Positions 34,572 through 43,589 of a DNA stretch of 61,481 nt are shown here, piece after piece. Position numbers and translations under genes: made by a program. This DNA is from Oceaniglobus roseus (GTDB lineage: Bacteria; Pseudomonadota; Alphaproteobacteria; Rhodobacterales; Rhodobacteraceae). The stretch spans positions 1 through 61,481 of the forward strand of contig NZ_PNOS01000031.1 of the NCBI RefSeq assembly GCF_002869745.1, written 5' to 3'. The number at the start of each line of letters is the position of its first letter. Positions within the stretch are counted from its first letter, which is position 1. The notes beneath the pieces were generated by a model. That model was not told where the DNA came from. It searched no databases and saw only the letters and a list, made by a program, of their open reading frames with translations.

Positions 34572-35294
34572 TCAACCCTCGAAACAGGCGGCGCGGCCAT
34601 CGGCGCGGATCGTGGCCGCCCCGTCGCGCACCTGCGCGGCCCGCTTGCGGACGAAATCGCTCGGCCGGCTGGCCGAGCGTCCCTTCGGATCGGGCAGGAT
34701 CGCCGCCAGCCGCGCGGCCTGGGTATCGCTCAGCTTGGCCGGGGTCACGCCGAAGTAATGCTGGGCGGCGGCATCGACGCCGAACACGCCCTCGTCGAAC
34801 TCGGCGATGTTGAGATAGACCTCGAGGATCCGCCGCTTGCTCCAGACAAGCTCGATCGCCGGGGTGATGACGGCCTCCAGCGCCTTGCGGGTCCAGGAGC
34901 GGCCCTGCCAGAGATAGAGGTTCTTCGCCACCTGCTGGCTGATGGTCGAGGCGCCGCGCGCCGCGCCGTCCTCCAGCGCCATGCGGATCGCCGTCATGTC
35001 GAAGCCCCAGTGCTCGCAGAAGTTTGCATCCTCCGCCGCCACGGCCGAACGCGCCATCGCCGGGGCGACATCGTCGATCGGCACCCATTCATGGTCGATG
35101 GCGCCGAGGCGCTGGCGCTCGGCCCGCATGTAGGGGGTGGTGGGCGGATCGAAGACGGCGAAGCAGCCCACCGCAATGAACAGCACCGCGGCGGCGAACA
35201 GCACCAGGCGCACGGTCCAGAGCGCCAGCCACCGTCCGGGCCGGAACCTGCGCGCTGCCACCGCCTTGCCTGTTGTCTTCTTTGCCCGTGCCAC
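34572..35294 (-). CDS. mtgA: Monofunctional biosynthetic peptidoglycan transglycosylase
   Basis: Polymerises lipid II glycan strands on the periplasmic side. The 240 residues comprise a basic N-terminus, one membrane anchor (LALWTVRLVLFAAAVLFIAV) and the GT51 domain with the catalytic motifs AEDANFCEHWGFD (first Glu) and GASTISQQVAKNLYLWQGR, then RRILEVYLNIAEF. A GTG start at 35294 gives a family-like length; an upstream ATG would add a Pro/Arg-rich 36 residues. Diverges from the epimerase gene. Confidence 0.93.
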   Translation of the reverse strand: MARAKKTTGKAVAARRFRPGRWLALWTVRLVLFAAAVLFIAVGCFAVFDPPTTPYMRAERQRLGAIDHEWVPIDDVAPAMARSAVAAEDANFCEHWGFDMTAIRMALEDGAARGASTISQQVAKNLYLWQGRSWTRKALEAVITPAIELVWSKRRILEVYLNIAEFDEGVFGVDAAAQHYFGVTPAKLSDTQAARLAAILPDPKGRSASRPSDFVRKRAAQVRDGAATIRADGRAACFEG

Positions 35295-35443
35295 GGCGCA
35301 GCATAGCCACGGCGCGCGGCCGGGGGTCAAGGGCCGACGCGGCGCCAGGCCCCGGACGCGGCGCGTCGGCCCGCTGCCGCGCCGCACCGCACAAAGGGGC
35401 AACCCGCTTGCCGCCGCCGGAAAATCTGCGAAACCTCGGCGCC

Positions 35444-36319
35444 ATGGAAAAGCATCTGTTCAGCTTCGGCCACGGCTACTCGGCCCGCGCCCTCGCCGCC
35501 CTGCTCCTGCCGGAAGGATGGCGGATCACCGGCACCACCCGCAGCGCCGACAAGGCGGAGGAGATCGCGGCGACCGGCGTCACCCCGCTGGTCTGGCCGG
35601 GCAACGCGATCGCCCCCGACCTCGCCACCGCGACGCACCTGCTCGTCTCCGCCGGCCCGGACGAGAACGGCGACCCCGTGCTGGCCGACGCCGGGGCGCG
35701 CGCCGCCATCGCCGCCGCCGCGCCGCATCTCGGATGGGTCGGCTACCTCTCCACCACCGGCGTCTACGGCGACCACCAGGGCGGCTGGGTGGACGAGACG
35801 ACGCCGCTCACCCCCTCCACCCGGCGCGGACAGCACCGTGTGCGGGCGGAAGGCCAGTGGCAGGCGCTGGCGGAAGAGAGCGGACTGCCGCTCCACATCT
35901 TCCGCCTTGCGGGCATCTACGGCCCCGGCCGCGGCCCCTTCTCCAAGGTCCTGAACGGCACGGCGCGGCGGATCGTGAAGGAGGGCCAGGTGTTCTCGCG
36001 GATCCATGTCGAGGACATCGCCCGGGTGCTCGCCGCCTCGATCGCCCGTCCCGATCCGGGCGCGATCTACAATGTCTGCGACGACGACCCGGCGCCGCCG
36101 CAGGACGTGATCGCCCATGCCGCCGAACTGCTGGGCCTGCCGCTGCCCGAGGAAGTGGATTTCGAGACCGCCGAGATGTCGCCGATGGCGCGCAGCTTCT
36201 ATGCCGAGAGCAAGAAGGTCGACAACACGCGCATCAAGCGCGACCTCGGCGTGACGTTGAAATACCCCGATTACCGCAGCGGCCTCGCGGCGCTGCTGGC
36301 GGCGGGCGACCGGTCCTGA
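35444..36319 (+). CDS. NAD-dependent epimerase/dehydratase (YeeZ-like SDR)
   Basis: A 291-residue extended SDR protein, similar to YeeZ. The N-terminal motif FSFGHGYSARALAALL lacks the full GxxGxxG pattern but is usual in this subgroup. VGYLSTTGVYGDHQGGWVDE and FRLAGIYGPGRG (substrate and cofactor loops) and IYNVCDDDPAP are typical. The usual YxxxK pair is replaced around STRRGQHRVRAE, so catalysis is doubtful. Starts at the ATG 35444. Its end overlaps the convergent methyltransferase by 49 bp. Confidence 0.85.
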   Translation: MEKHLFSFGHGYSARALAALLLPEGWRITGTTRSADKAEEIAATGVTPLVWPGNAIAPDLATATHLLVSAGPDENGDPVLADAGARAAIAAAAPHLGWVGYLSTTGVYGDHQGGWVDETTPLTPSTRRGQHRVRAEGQWQALAEESGLPLHIFRLAGIYGPGRGPFSKVLNGTARRIVKEGQVFSRIHVEDIARVLAASIARPDPGAIYNVCDDDPAPPQDVIAHAAELLGLPLPEEVDFETAEMSPMARSFYAESKKVDNTRIKRDLGVTLKYPDYRSGLAALLAAGDRS

Positions 36320-36888
36320 CGCCAGGCGGTCAGGTCGGCGCCGCCACGGTAGAGCAGCAGCAGCGCCCCCTCGGGTGCATGGTCGGCGAACATCTTCGAC
36401 ACCGCCCGGACCTCGGCAGGCCAGCCGAAGACGAAGGTGACGTCGGCCCCGAACAGCGGCAGGCCCTCCACCGGCCCAAGGTCTGCCGCCCGTGTCTCGC
36501 CCGCCAGGAACCCCTCGGGCTTGTAGCTCCCGACGGCAAAGCGGGCCCGCCCGCCGTGGGCCGCGGCCAGCCTGCGCGCCTCGGCCACCAGCACCGGCTC
36601 CAGCTCGATCCCCCATGCGTCGAACCCCGCCCGCTCGGCCAGCAGGGTGACAAGTCCAAGGCCCGAGCCCCATTCGCAGAACCCCGCCCCGTCGCGCCCG
36701 ACCAGCCCGCGCGCCATCCGCACCGCCGCCCAGCCGACGCGCCCCGAGGTACCGACAAGCCCCGGCACCCGCCCCTCGGCCCCCGGTGCGCCAAGGGCGA
36801 CGGCGCGGGCCTCGGCCGCCTCGGCCAGGGCGCGGTGCTCGGGCGGCAGCGGGTCGAAGGCGGGGCGGACATCCACGGCCGACAGCAT
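36271..36888 (-). CDS. Class I SAM-dependent methyltransferase-like protein
   Basis: A 205-residue protein with a Rossmann methyltransferase core: FCEWGSGLGLVTLLAERAGF is motif I (GxGxG), followed by WGIELEPVLVAEARRLA with the acidic ribose-binding residue. The later motifs are weak, and the substrate is unknown. It is 10 bp downstream of the Pr6Pr-like membrane protein on the minus strand, so the pair may be transcribed together. Confidence 0.78.
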   Translation of the reverse strand: MLSAVDVRPAFDPLPPEHRALAEAAEARAVALGAPGAEGRVPGLVGTSGRVGWAAVRMARGLVGRDGAGFCEWGSGLGLVTLLAERAGFDAWGIELEPVLVAEARRLAAAHGGRARFAVGSYKPEGFLAGETRAADLGPVEGLPLFGADVTFVFGWPAEVRAVSKMFADHAPEGALLLLYRGGADLTAWRQDRSPAASSAARPLR

Positions 36889-36898
36889 CCCGCGCCCC

Positions 36899-37561
36899 CT
36901 ATTCCGCCGCCGCCAATCGCCGCCGCAGAACCATGCGCCGGGCCAGGCAGATCCCCCAGCCGAGCCCGGTGAACAGCACCGCCATGGCAGAGGTCGAGAG
37001 GTAGAAGCGCAGACGGTCCGCGAGATCGAGGTCGTTCAGGAACGGATAGGGCAGCCCCGAGGTCGCGTCGCCCACGGGCGTGGCGTTCAGCGGCGCGACG
37101 GCAAGCTCGATCCAGCCGACATAGGCAAGGACCAGCACCGCAAGAACGCCCAGTACCCGCAGCGGCGCCCGGAAGGCGCCCATCAGGAGAAGCGCGTCGA
37201 TCCACTGCAGCACCGGCCCGGCGAGGTGCAGGTAGTATTCCTGCCACCAGACGATCCCGTTCGCCCCGTTCACCAGCGCCGGGTCGATCAGGTAGAGCCG
37301 CCAGTAGAGCAGCACCACAAGCGCGTTCAGCACCGCCGCGACCGAGGCCAGCGTGTCGGGACGTGTCCCCCGCCCGCGCGCATGGCGCAGCACCGCGAAG
37401 GCCGAGAGCAGGGAGGCGGTCAGGGCCCAGATGGTGAGATAGCGGAACTGCCAGCCGAATCCGGCCTCCCCGAGGTGGCGGAACTGGTAGAGCCAGTAGC
37501 CGAGCGCCAGCAGCAGAACCGCCCGGCGATACGCAAGAAACCGTCCCGCCTGCTCCAACAC
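36899..37561 (-). CDS. Multi-pass membrane protein (Pr6Pr / FAR-17a-AIG1-like)
   Basis: A 220-residue protein with about six membrane segments. The segment FRYLTIWALTASLLSAFAV followed by YYLHLAGPVLQWIDALLLMG resembles the Pr6Pr and FAR-17a/AIG1 families, which share a six-helix fold; AIG1 in animals hydrolyses fatty-acid esters using a Thr and a His, and the His in YLHLAGP is a candidate equivalent. The assignment is by eye only. It diverges from rimO. Function uncertain. Confidence 0.6.
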   Translation of the reverse strand: MLEQAGRFLAYRRAVLLLALGYWLYQFRHLGEAGFGWQFRYLTIWALTASLLSAFAVLRHARGRGTRPDTLASVAAVLNALVVLLYWRLYLIDPALVNGANGIVWWQEYYLHLAGPVLQWIDALLLMGAFRAPLRVLGVLAVLVLAYVGWIELAVAPLNATPVGDATSGLPYPFLNDLDLADRLRFYLSTSAMAVLFTGLGWGICLARRMVLRRRLAAAE

Positions 37562-37671
37562 CGCCTCCGACTGCCGTCACCGGCCCCGGATCCTAGCGGA
37601 ATCCGTCCACGCCGTCACGTCCCGCAGGCTTTGCAGTTGCACCCTGCGCGCCATCGGCTATAGCGCGCAGC

Positions 37672-39042
37672 ATGTCCCAGAATCCGCCCGATCTGCGCCC
37701 CGACCTGGCCCCGAAGGCCAGGCCCGGCGACGCGCCCCGTCCCGGCCAGCCGACCATCGGCATGGTCTCCCTCGGCTGCCCCAAGGCGCTGGTCGACTCG
37801 GAACGCATCCTCACGCGGCTCCGCGCCGAGGGCTACGGCATCTCACCCGACTACAGCGGCGCGGACGCGGTGATCGTGAACACCTGCGGCTTCCTCGACA
37901 CCGCCAAGGCCGAGTCGCTCGACGCCATCGGCGAGGCGCTGGCCGAGAACGGCCGGGTCATCGTCACCGGCTGCCTCGGGGCCGAACCCGAGTACATCAC
38001 CGGCGCCCACCCCAAGGTTCTCGCCGTCACCGGCCCGCACCAGTACGAACAGGTGCTCGACGCCGTGCACGCCGCCGTGCCGCCGGACCCCGATCCGTTC
38101 ATCGACCTGCTGCCGGCCTCGGGCGTGTCGCTGACGCCAAGGCACTACAGCTACCTGAAGATCTCGGAAGGCTGCAATCACAAGTGCCGCTTCTGCATCA
38201 TCCCCGACATGCGCGGCCGCCTCGCCTCGCGTCCCGCCCACGCGGTGGTGCGCGAAGCGGAACGGCTGGTGGCGGCGGGCGTGAAGGAGCTGCTGGTCAT
38301 CTCGCAGGACACCAGCGCCTACGGCGTCGACCTGAAACACGCCGAGGCGAACGGCCACCGCGCCCACATCACCGACCTCGCCCGCGATCTCGGAAGCCTC
38401 GGCGCCTGGGTCCGTCTGCACTACGTCTATCCCTATCCCCACGTCCGCGAGCTGATCCCGCTGATGGCCGAGGGGCTGGTGCTGCCCTACCTCGACATCC
38501 CGTTCCAGCACGCCCATCCCGACACGCTGAAGCGCATGGCGCGCCCCGCCGCGGCGGCACGGACGCTGGACGAGATCGCCGCCTGGCGCGCGACCTGCCC
38601 CGACATCACGCTCCGCTCGACCTTCATCGTCGGCTACCCGGGCGAGACGGAGGCCGAGTTCCAGACGCTCCTCGACTGGCTCGACGAGGCGCAGCTCGAC
38701 CGGGTCGGATGCTTCCAGTACGAGGACGTCAAGGGTGCGCGGTCGAACGCGCTGCCGGATCACGTCCCGGCGGAGGTGAAGCAGGAGCGGTGGGAGCGGT
38801 TCATGGAGAAGGCGCAGGCCATCTCGGCCGCGAAGCTCGAGGCCAGGGTCGGCACGACGCTCGACGTGATCGTGGACGAGGTGGACGACGAGGCGGCCAC
38901 CTGCCGCACCAAGGGCGACGCGCCCGAGATCGACGGCACGCTCTTCATCGACGAGGGGTTCGAGGGGCTGAAGCCGGGCGACATCCTCAAGGTCTCCGTG
39001 GAAGAGGCGGACGAGTACGACCTCTGGGGACGTCCCGCCTGA
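37672..39042 (+). CDS. rimO: Ribosomal protein S12 methylthiotransferase RimO
   Basis: A radical-SAM enzyme that adds a methylthio group to an aspartate in ribosomal protein S12. The 456 residues have the N-terminal UPF0004 domain ([37 protein letters not shown]), the radical SAM cluster motif [15 protein letters not shown] (Cys-x3-Cys-x2-Cys), and a C-terminal TRAM domain that ends in [11 protein letters not shown]. Nothing unusual. A perfect hairpin follows the stop. Confidence 0.97.
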   Translation: MSQNPPDLRPDLAPKARPGDAPRPGQPTIGMVSLGCPKALVDSERILTRLRAEGYGISPDYSGADAVIVNTCGFLDTAKAESLDAIGEALAENGRVIVTGCLGAEPEYITGAHPKVLAVTGPHQYEQVLDAVHAAVPPDPDPFIDLLPASGVSLTPRHYSYLKISEGCNHKCRFCIIPDMRGRLASRPAHAVVREAERLVAAGVKELLVISQDTSAYGVDLKHAEANGHRAHITDLARDLGSLGAWVRLHYVYPYPHVRELIPLMAEGLVLPYLDIPFQHAHPDTLKRMARPAAAARTLDEIAAWRATCPDITLRSTFIVGYPGETEAEFQTLLDWLDEAQLDRVGCFQYEDVKGARSNALPDHVPAEVKQERWERFMEKAQAISAAKLEARVGTTLDVIVDEVDDEAATCRTKGDAPEIDGTLFIDEGFEGLKPGDILKVSVEEADEYDLWGRPA

Positions 39043-39056
39043 TCCTCCGAAGAAAT

Positions 39057-39076
39057 GCGGGCCCCGAAGGGCCCGC
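39057..39076. terminator. Bidirectional terminator between rimO and the Hint gene
   Basis: Perfect 8-bp arms GCGGGCCC (39057-39064) and GGGCCCGC (39069-39076) with loop CGAA. It lies between the two convergent stop codons. Confidence 0.75.
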
Positions 39077-39081
39077 GAGGA

Positions 39082-39720
39082 TCACCTGCCGTCTTCGTCG
39101 TCGGGGCTGAACAATTGCAGCGCCGAGATAGAGTCGCGCTGCTTGCGTCCCAGCGCTCCGCGGCTCGACGCGCCCAGGAACTGGCCGTCGGCCATGATCC
39201 CGCCCACTTCGAGGATCGCGCGCTGCGCGAAGACCAGACCGAAATAGTCGACGTGGTCGCAATCCGTCACGCGCTCGATCCCCGGCATCGACAGCAGCGC
39301 ATGGGCCGGAGCCAGGTATTCGGCCCGGCCGAAGAACAGCTCGGCCCGCCAGCCGGTGACCAGCACCCGGTTCTCCGGGGCCATCACGAGGTCGCTCGTC
39401 GGGCAGCCACGTCCCAGCGCCCCGGCCGAGATGCGGATCGGGCGCATGTGCCCGTTGGCGGGAGTGAAGCGGACGCGGTTGCGGTGCAGCACCTTCAGGG
39501 GCTGCAACCCGTGGTCGAGGGTCCAGACCATCGAGCCGGCATGCAGGTCTTCGACCGAAAGGCGCCCCTCGGCACAAAGGATCCGCGTGCCCCCGGCCAG
39601 GTCGATCTCGAAATGCGTCTGGCCCGAGGTATCGGACCGCTCGCTGTGGTCGAGCGCGATGGAAGCATCCCGAACGAGGGGCTCGTGATGGCCGGTCCGG
39701 ATGTTGAACTCCATGGTCAT
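39082..39720 (-). CDS. Hint-domain (Hint_2) protein
   Basis: A 212-residue protein whose residues about 43-190 align by eye to the Hint_2 fold common in Rhodobacterales: GGTRILCAEGRLSVEDL, then SMVWTLDHGLQPLKVLHRNR, then the APENRVLVTG and AEYLAPAHALL segments. At the splice-junction position, where active Hint domains carry CF-x-GT, I see DLAGGT, so the usual nucleophilic Cys seems to be absent. It is probably a stand-alone, non-splicing version. AGAAAGGATC precedes the ATG at 39720. A longer in-frame start with a hydrophobic stretch exists upstream but uses atypical codons. Confidence 0.78.
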   Translation of the reverse strand: MTMEFNIRTGHHEPLVRDASIALDHSERSDTSGQTHFEIDLAGGTRILCAEGRLSVEDLHAGSMVWTLDHGLQPLKVLHRNRVRFTPANGHMRPIRISAGALGRGCPTSDLVMAPENRVLVTGWRAELFFGRAEYLAPAHALLSMPGIERVTDCDHVDYFGLVFAQRAILEVGGIMADGQFLGASSRGALGRKQRDSISALQLFSPDDEDGR

Positions 39721-40002
39721 GACAAGGATCCTTTCTCTGCGCCGCCATGCATCGCGGGGATGCGACGGAGATGGACGTTTCTCTGGCGCGGCCCGGGCTG
39801 CGCCTTCTTTCAACAACCTAAAGGAGAATGCAGGAAATGCAAAAGGCTTGGAGTTGAGGTCCGAGAAAACACCCGCGGCCGCTTCGGGGCGAAACAGTGG
39901 CCGGGAGATGGCAAAGATTAACCCCGCGGCGCAGACGGCGCAGAAGACAAGTTGCCTGAAAAAGAGGCGCCGATGCACGCGTCCCGCGAATCGGACGTAT
40001 AC

Positions 40003-40701
40003 CTACAACCCGGCAGCGACCCGCCGGACGGTGGCGATCCGCTGCGCGTTGGGTGGATGGGTGCCGAGGAAACGGTTGCCCGGATCCGGCGTGCGCATGA
40101 AGTATTCGGCCCCGCGCACCGGGTCATAGCCGGCCCGCAGCGCGATCACCGTGCCGAGCGCATCGGCCTCCAGCTCGAAATCCTTGGAATAGCGCCGCGC
40201 GCCCAGCGCCGCGCCGTATTGCTGCGCCTCGCGCACCCGCGCGGCACTCGCGCCGCTGGCCGACGCCAGGGTGCCCAGCAGCACCGCCCCCTCGTAGGCC
40301 GACTGCCGCCCGCGCTCGATGTGGCCCTCGATATGGTGCGAGGCCTCGTGCCCCAGGATGAAGGCCAGCTCGTCCGCGTTCCGCGCCGCCGCGATCAGCG
40401 ACAGGGTGAAGCCGACGATGGGCCGCCCCTCCGGGTCCAGCGTCTGGAAGGCGTTCGGCTGCAGGCCCACTCGATCGTCAACGACGATCACGAAGTCGCA
40501 GTTCACCCCCACGGTGCGGGCGCGGCACTCGCGCTCGGCCACCGGCTCGACCGTTTCGATCACCGAGACGAAGGTGCGCGCCGCGCTCTGGCCGCGCGCC
40601 GCGCTGTCGATCGGCGGCGTCCCCGGCGACCGGACCACGAGAGGAGACTGCACGCTGCAGGCGCCCAGCACCAGCAGACCCAGAACCGCAATCAACCGCA
40701 T
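40003..40701 (-). CDS. M48-family metalloprotease lipoprotein
   Basis: A 232-residue exported protein. The start has a lipobox (LGAC, with Cys15), so it is probably anchored to the membrane on the periplasmic side. The zinc site is HEASH at 118-122, with a downstream third ligand likely in the SKDFELEADALG segment (typical M48 Glu). It belongs to the M48C/LoiP-like branch, involved in envelope quality control. The ATG at 40701 gives the signal peptide. It diverges from the DCC-family gene. Confidence 0.9.
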   Translation of the reverse strand: MRLIAVLGLLVLGACSVQSPLVVRSPGTPPIDSAARGQSAARTFVSVIETVEPVAERECRARTVGVNCDFVIVVDDRVGLQPNAFQTLDPEGRPIVGFTLSLIAAARNADELAFILGHEASHHIEGHIERGRQSAYEGAVLLGTLASASGASAARVREAQQYGAALGARRYSKDFELEADALGTVIALRAGYDPVRGAEYFMRTPDPGNRFLGTHPPNAQRIATVRRVAAGL

Positions 40702-40812
40702 CGCCCGCCTCCGTTCCTGGCTGCCCCGACAATACGCGCCCCTGCCGCGACGGCCAGACGCAGCGGAGCGATTTTTCCTGTCCCGCAGCCGCCTCGCGCA
40801 TATGTCATCGAC

Positions 40813-41187
40813 ATGACCAAACCCGTCACCGTCATCTACAACCACACCTGCCCGGTCTGCCGCCGCGAGATCGACGCCTACCGCCGCACGGCCGAGGCGC
40901 AGGACCTGCCGCTGTCCTTCCGCGGCCTCGACAGCGACGCCCTGCCCGACTGGGGCCTCACCCCCGATACCGCCGCCCGCCGCCTGCACGTCGTGAAGGA
41001 TGGCGAGCTGCTGGCCGGGCTCGACGCCTTCGCCGCGGTCTGGGACGAGCTGCCGCGCCTGCGCTGGCTCGCCCGCCTCGTGCGCCGCCCCAGGGTGCAC
41101 GCGGTGGCCGATGCGCTCTACGAACGCGTCCTCGCGCCCGTCCTCTACGCCCTGCACCGGCGCCGCGTCCGCCGCGCCCGCGGCTGA
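40813..41187 (+). CDS. DCC-family (DUF393) thiol-disulfide protein
   Basis: A 124-residue protein with the DUF393 start VIYNHTCPVCRREIDAYRR; the CPVC pair is the predicted redox motif of a thioredoxin-like fold, and LHVVKDGELLAGLDAFAAVW completes the family pattern. Probably a cytoplasmic thiol-disulfide protein with unknown partner. The basic C-terminus (LHRRRVRRARG) is not conserved in family terms. Starts at the ATG 40813 and is followed 46 bp later by a small conserved-looking ORF. Confidence 0.88.
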   Translation: MTKPVTVIYNHTCPVCRREIDAYRRTAEAQDLPLSFRGLDSDALPDWGLTPDTAARRLHVVKDGELLAGLDAFAAVWDELPRLRWLARLVRRPRVHAVADALYERVLAPVLYALHRRRVRRARG

Positions 41188-41233
41188 GCCGATTGCCCTT
41201 GCACCCGCCCGGTGCGGGCCTAAGCTCGGACTC

Positions 41234-41467
41234 ATGTTCACCATCGAGCACGACTTCGACGCCACCGTCGTCACCCTCGTCGACGATCCCGCGCCCTACC
41301 GGCAGGAGGACGTGACGATCAACGCCTTCGAGGATTGCGTGACGGTCGAACAGCTCGACGCGCGCAGCGGCGAGGTGCAGAAGGTGACGCTGTCCATCGC
41401 CATGGTCCGCGACCTCGCCGCGGCGCTGGACCTGCCCGAAGGCGTCTACCGCCTCCAGCGGGACTGA
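41234..41467 (+). CDS. Small protein, function unknown
   Basis: A 77-residue acidic protein starting MFTIEHDFDATVVTLVDD, with a regular alternation of hydrophobic residues and a predicted beta-rich N-terminal half followed by one helix (IAMVRDLAAALDLPEG). Similar short proteins occur in Rhodobacterales genomes and are sometimes mis-named phosphomannomutase (recollection). No catalytic motif is visible. It converges with the DUF167 gene, whose stop codon lies 1 bp away. Good codon use supports it as a real gene. Confidence 0.72.
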   Translation: MFTIEHDFDATVVTLVDDPAPYRQEDVTINAFEDCVTVEQLDARSGEVQKVTLSIAMVRDLAAALDLPEGVYRLQRD

Positions 41468-41468
41468 G

Positions 41469-41720
41469 TCACGCGACCCGGAACACCTTGTCGCGCGCCG
41501 TGTCGCCGCGCACCAGCACCAGCCGCGTCTTCGGCAGCCCCAGCGCCTTCGCCAGCAGCTTCACCACCGCGGCGTTCGCCTTCCCGTCCTCCGGCACGAC
41601 GGTGACGTAGACGCGCAACGGCTCTCCGGCGACAATCCGCTCGCGCGACGCCTTCGGGGTCACGCGCACCGCGATCTCCGCGCCGGGGACGGCGAGGCGG
41701 GTCAGGTCGGGGAGGTCCAT
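41469..41720 (-). CDS. DUF167/YggU-family protein
   Basis: An 83-residue protein with the DUF167 pattern: IAVRVTPKASRERIVAGEPLRVYV, then VPEDGKANAAVVKLLAKALGLPKTRL, and ending in GDTARDKVFRV. Members are small, single-domain proteins of unknown function, found next to YggT in many proteobacteria; here YggT is absent. Start codon ATG at 41720. Its stop lies next to the small 77-residue ORF stop on the other strand. Confidence 0.92.
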   Translation of the reverse strand: MDLPDLTRLAVPGAEIAVRVTPKASRERIVAGEPLRVYVTVVPEDGKANAAVVKLLAKALGLPKTRLVLVRGDTARDKVFRVA

Positions 41721-41825
41721 CGCCGGAGGCTATCGCATGCGACCGCGCCGGAGAAGGCGGCGCAGGAAAGTTTCCCGCGCGCGGTTTCCCGGCCTATCAT
41801 CGCGCCGACTCAGGCCGGGGATCCC

Positions 41826-42419
41826 ATGTCCGCCTTCGCCATCAGATTGCTCTCGCCCGATACATGGCCCGCCTTCGCCGCCCTCGCCGAGGCGCACAAC
41901 GGAGTCTGGGGCGGCTGCTGGTGCATGGGCTTCCATGCGAAGGGCCCCGGCTGGGGCGTTTCGGCAGGCATGAACCGGGACGAGAAGAAGGCCCTGGTGA
42001 GCGAAGGCCGGGCCCATGCCGCCCTGGTGTTCGAGGACGCGGCCTGTGTCGGATGGTGCCAGTACGGCCCCCCGGCCGAGCTTCCGCGGATCAAGAACCG
42101 CCGCGCCTATCTCGCCGGCGATCCCGTACCGGCCGACTGGCGCATCACCTGCTTCTTCGTCGGCAGGACCCACCGCGGCCGCGGGGTGGCCTCCGCCGCG
42201 CTCGACGGTGCGCTCGACGCCATCGCCGAAGCGGGTGGCGGCCAGGTCGAGGCGTTCCCCGAGGACACGGACGGGCGCAAGGTCTCGGGCGCCTTCCTCT
42301 TCAACGGCGCCCTCGGGATGTTCGAGGCGCGGGGGTTCGCCCGGATCCGCCCTCTCGGCAAGCACAAGTGGCTGGTGGCACGGACCCTCGCCCCCGCCCG
42401 GGCCCGCGCCGCGCGTTGA
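41826..42419 (+). CDS. GNAT family N-acetyltransferase next to a deacetylase
   Basis: A 197-residue GNAT protein: GGCWCMGFHAKGPGWG near residue 29-44 is unusual, with two close cysteines, and the acetyl-CoA core is ITCFFVGRTHRGRGVASAAL (RxxG/A motif). The GMFEARGFARIRP block is the last strand-helix. It is followed 60 bp later by a class II histone deacetylase-like gene on the same strand, so the pair could acetylate and deacetylate the same small molecule or protein. Substrate unknown. Confidence 0.86.
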   Translation: MSAFAIRLLSPDTWPAFAALAEAHNGVWGGCWCMGFHAKGPGWGVSAGMNRDEKKALVSEGRAHAALVFEDAACVGWCQYGPPAELPRIKNRRAYLAGDPVPADWRITCFFVGRTHRGRGVASAALDGALDAIAEAGGGQVEAFPEDTDGRKVSGAFLFNGALGMFEARGFARIRPLGKHKWLVARTLAPARARAAR

Positions 42420-42479
42420 CGGCGGGGGGCGAAGCGGCGACACAGGGGGGCAACGGACATCAAGGGACGAGGGCGCACC

Positions 42480-43589
42480 ATGACCACAGGCTTCTTCTGG
42501 GACGAACGTTGCTTCTGGCACGGCGGCGGCAACTATGCGCAGTACCTCCCCGTCGGCGGACTGGTGCAGCCCATGGCGGCCGGGGGCCTTCCCGAATCGC
42601 CCGAGACGAAGCGGCGGCTGAAGAACATGCTGGACGTCACCGGCCTTCTCTCCGAGCTCGCCGCGCAATCCGCGCCGCCCGCGACGATGGAGGATCTGCG
42701 CCGTGTCCACCCCGAAGCCTTCCTGACCGAGTTCAAGCGTCTCTCCGACGCGGGCGGGGGGGAGATCGGCATCCGCACCCCCTTCGGCCCCGGCGGCTTC
42801 GAGATGGCGACGCTCTCGGCGGGCCTCGCCTGCACCGCGCTCGACAAGGTGCTGGCCGGTGAACTCGACAACGCCTATGCCCTGTCGCGTCCGCCCGGCC
42901 ACCACTGCCTGCCCGACAAGCCCAACGGCTTCTGCCTGCTCGCCAACATCGCCATCGCGGTCGAGCGCGCCTATGCCGCGAAGACGGCAAGCCGCATCGC
43001 CGTGCTCGACTGGGACGTGCACCACGGCAACGGGACCGAGGCGATCTTCTACGACCGCGCCGACGTGCTGACTATCTCCATGCACCAGGAGAGGAACTAT
43101 CCGCAGGACACCGGCTTCTTCGGCGACCGCGGCACCGGCGCGGGCGAAGGGTTCAACCTGAACGTCCCCCTGCCCGCGGGCACCGGCCACAAGGGGTATC
43201 TCGAGGCCTTCGACCGCCTCGTCGCTCCGGCGCTCACCGCATTCGAACCCGACGCCATCGTGGTCGCCTGCGGCTTCGACGCCGGGCTGATGGATCCGCT
43301 GGCGCGGATGATGGCGACGGCGGAAACCTTCCGCGCCCTGACCGAGCGGACCATGGCGCTGGCCGACAACCTGTGCGGCGGCAAGCTGGTGCTGGTCCAC
43401 GAGGGCGGATATTCCGAGTTCTACGTCCCGTTCTGCGGCCACGCGACGATCCAGCAGCTGGCCCGCAGCAGCACCGCCGCGCCCGACCCGGTGGCCGAGA
43501 ACTTCATGGCCCGCCAGCCCGACGCCCGCTTCGATGCCTTCCTGTCGGGCATCATCGGCGAGATGGCCGAGACGCTCGGCTATCGCTGA
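42480..43589 (+). CDS. Class II histone deacetylase-family protein
   Basis: A 369-residue zinc-dependent deacylase. Key residues are visible: LSRPPGHHCLPDKPNGFC carries the catalytic His pair, DWDVHHGNGTEAIFY provides the Asp and His zinc ligands, CGFDAGLMDPLARM supplies the third Asp, and VHEGGYSEFYVP completes the site. Bacterial members hydrolyse acetylpolyamines or acetylated proteins. The N-terminus TTGFFWDERCFWHGGGN is typical of the class II branch. It lies downstream of the GNAT gene, possibly in one transcript. Start at the ATG in 42480, no strong ribosome site. Confidence 0.9.
   Translation: MTTGFFWDERCFWHGGGNYAQYLPVGGLVQPMAAGGLPESPETKRRLKNMLDVTGLLSELAAQSAPPATMEDLRRVHPEAFLTEFKRLSDAGGGEIGIRTPFGPGGFEMATLSAGLACTALDKVLAGELDNAYALSRPPGHHCLPDKPNGFCLLANIAIAVERAYAAKTASRIAVLDWDVHHGNGTEAIFYDRADVLTISMHQERNYPQDTGFFGDRGTGAGEGFNLNVPLPAGTGHKGYLEAFDRLVAPALTAFEPDAIVVACGFDAGLMDPLARMMATAETFRALTERTMALADNLCGGKLVLVHEGGYSEFYVPFCGHATIQQLARSSTAAPDPVAENFMARQPDARFDAFLSGIIGEMAETLGYR

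Noticed and set aside
39721-39978. Upstream extension of the Hint protein with a hydrophobic segment
   Set aside because: It begins with GTG without a ribosome site and uses atypical codons (for example TTA); the ATG at 39720 has a ribosome site. The hydrophobic stretch is kept as a possibility but not annotated.
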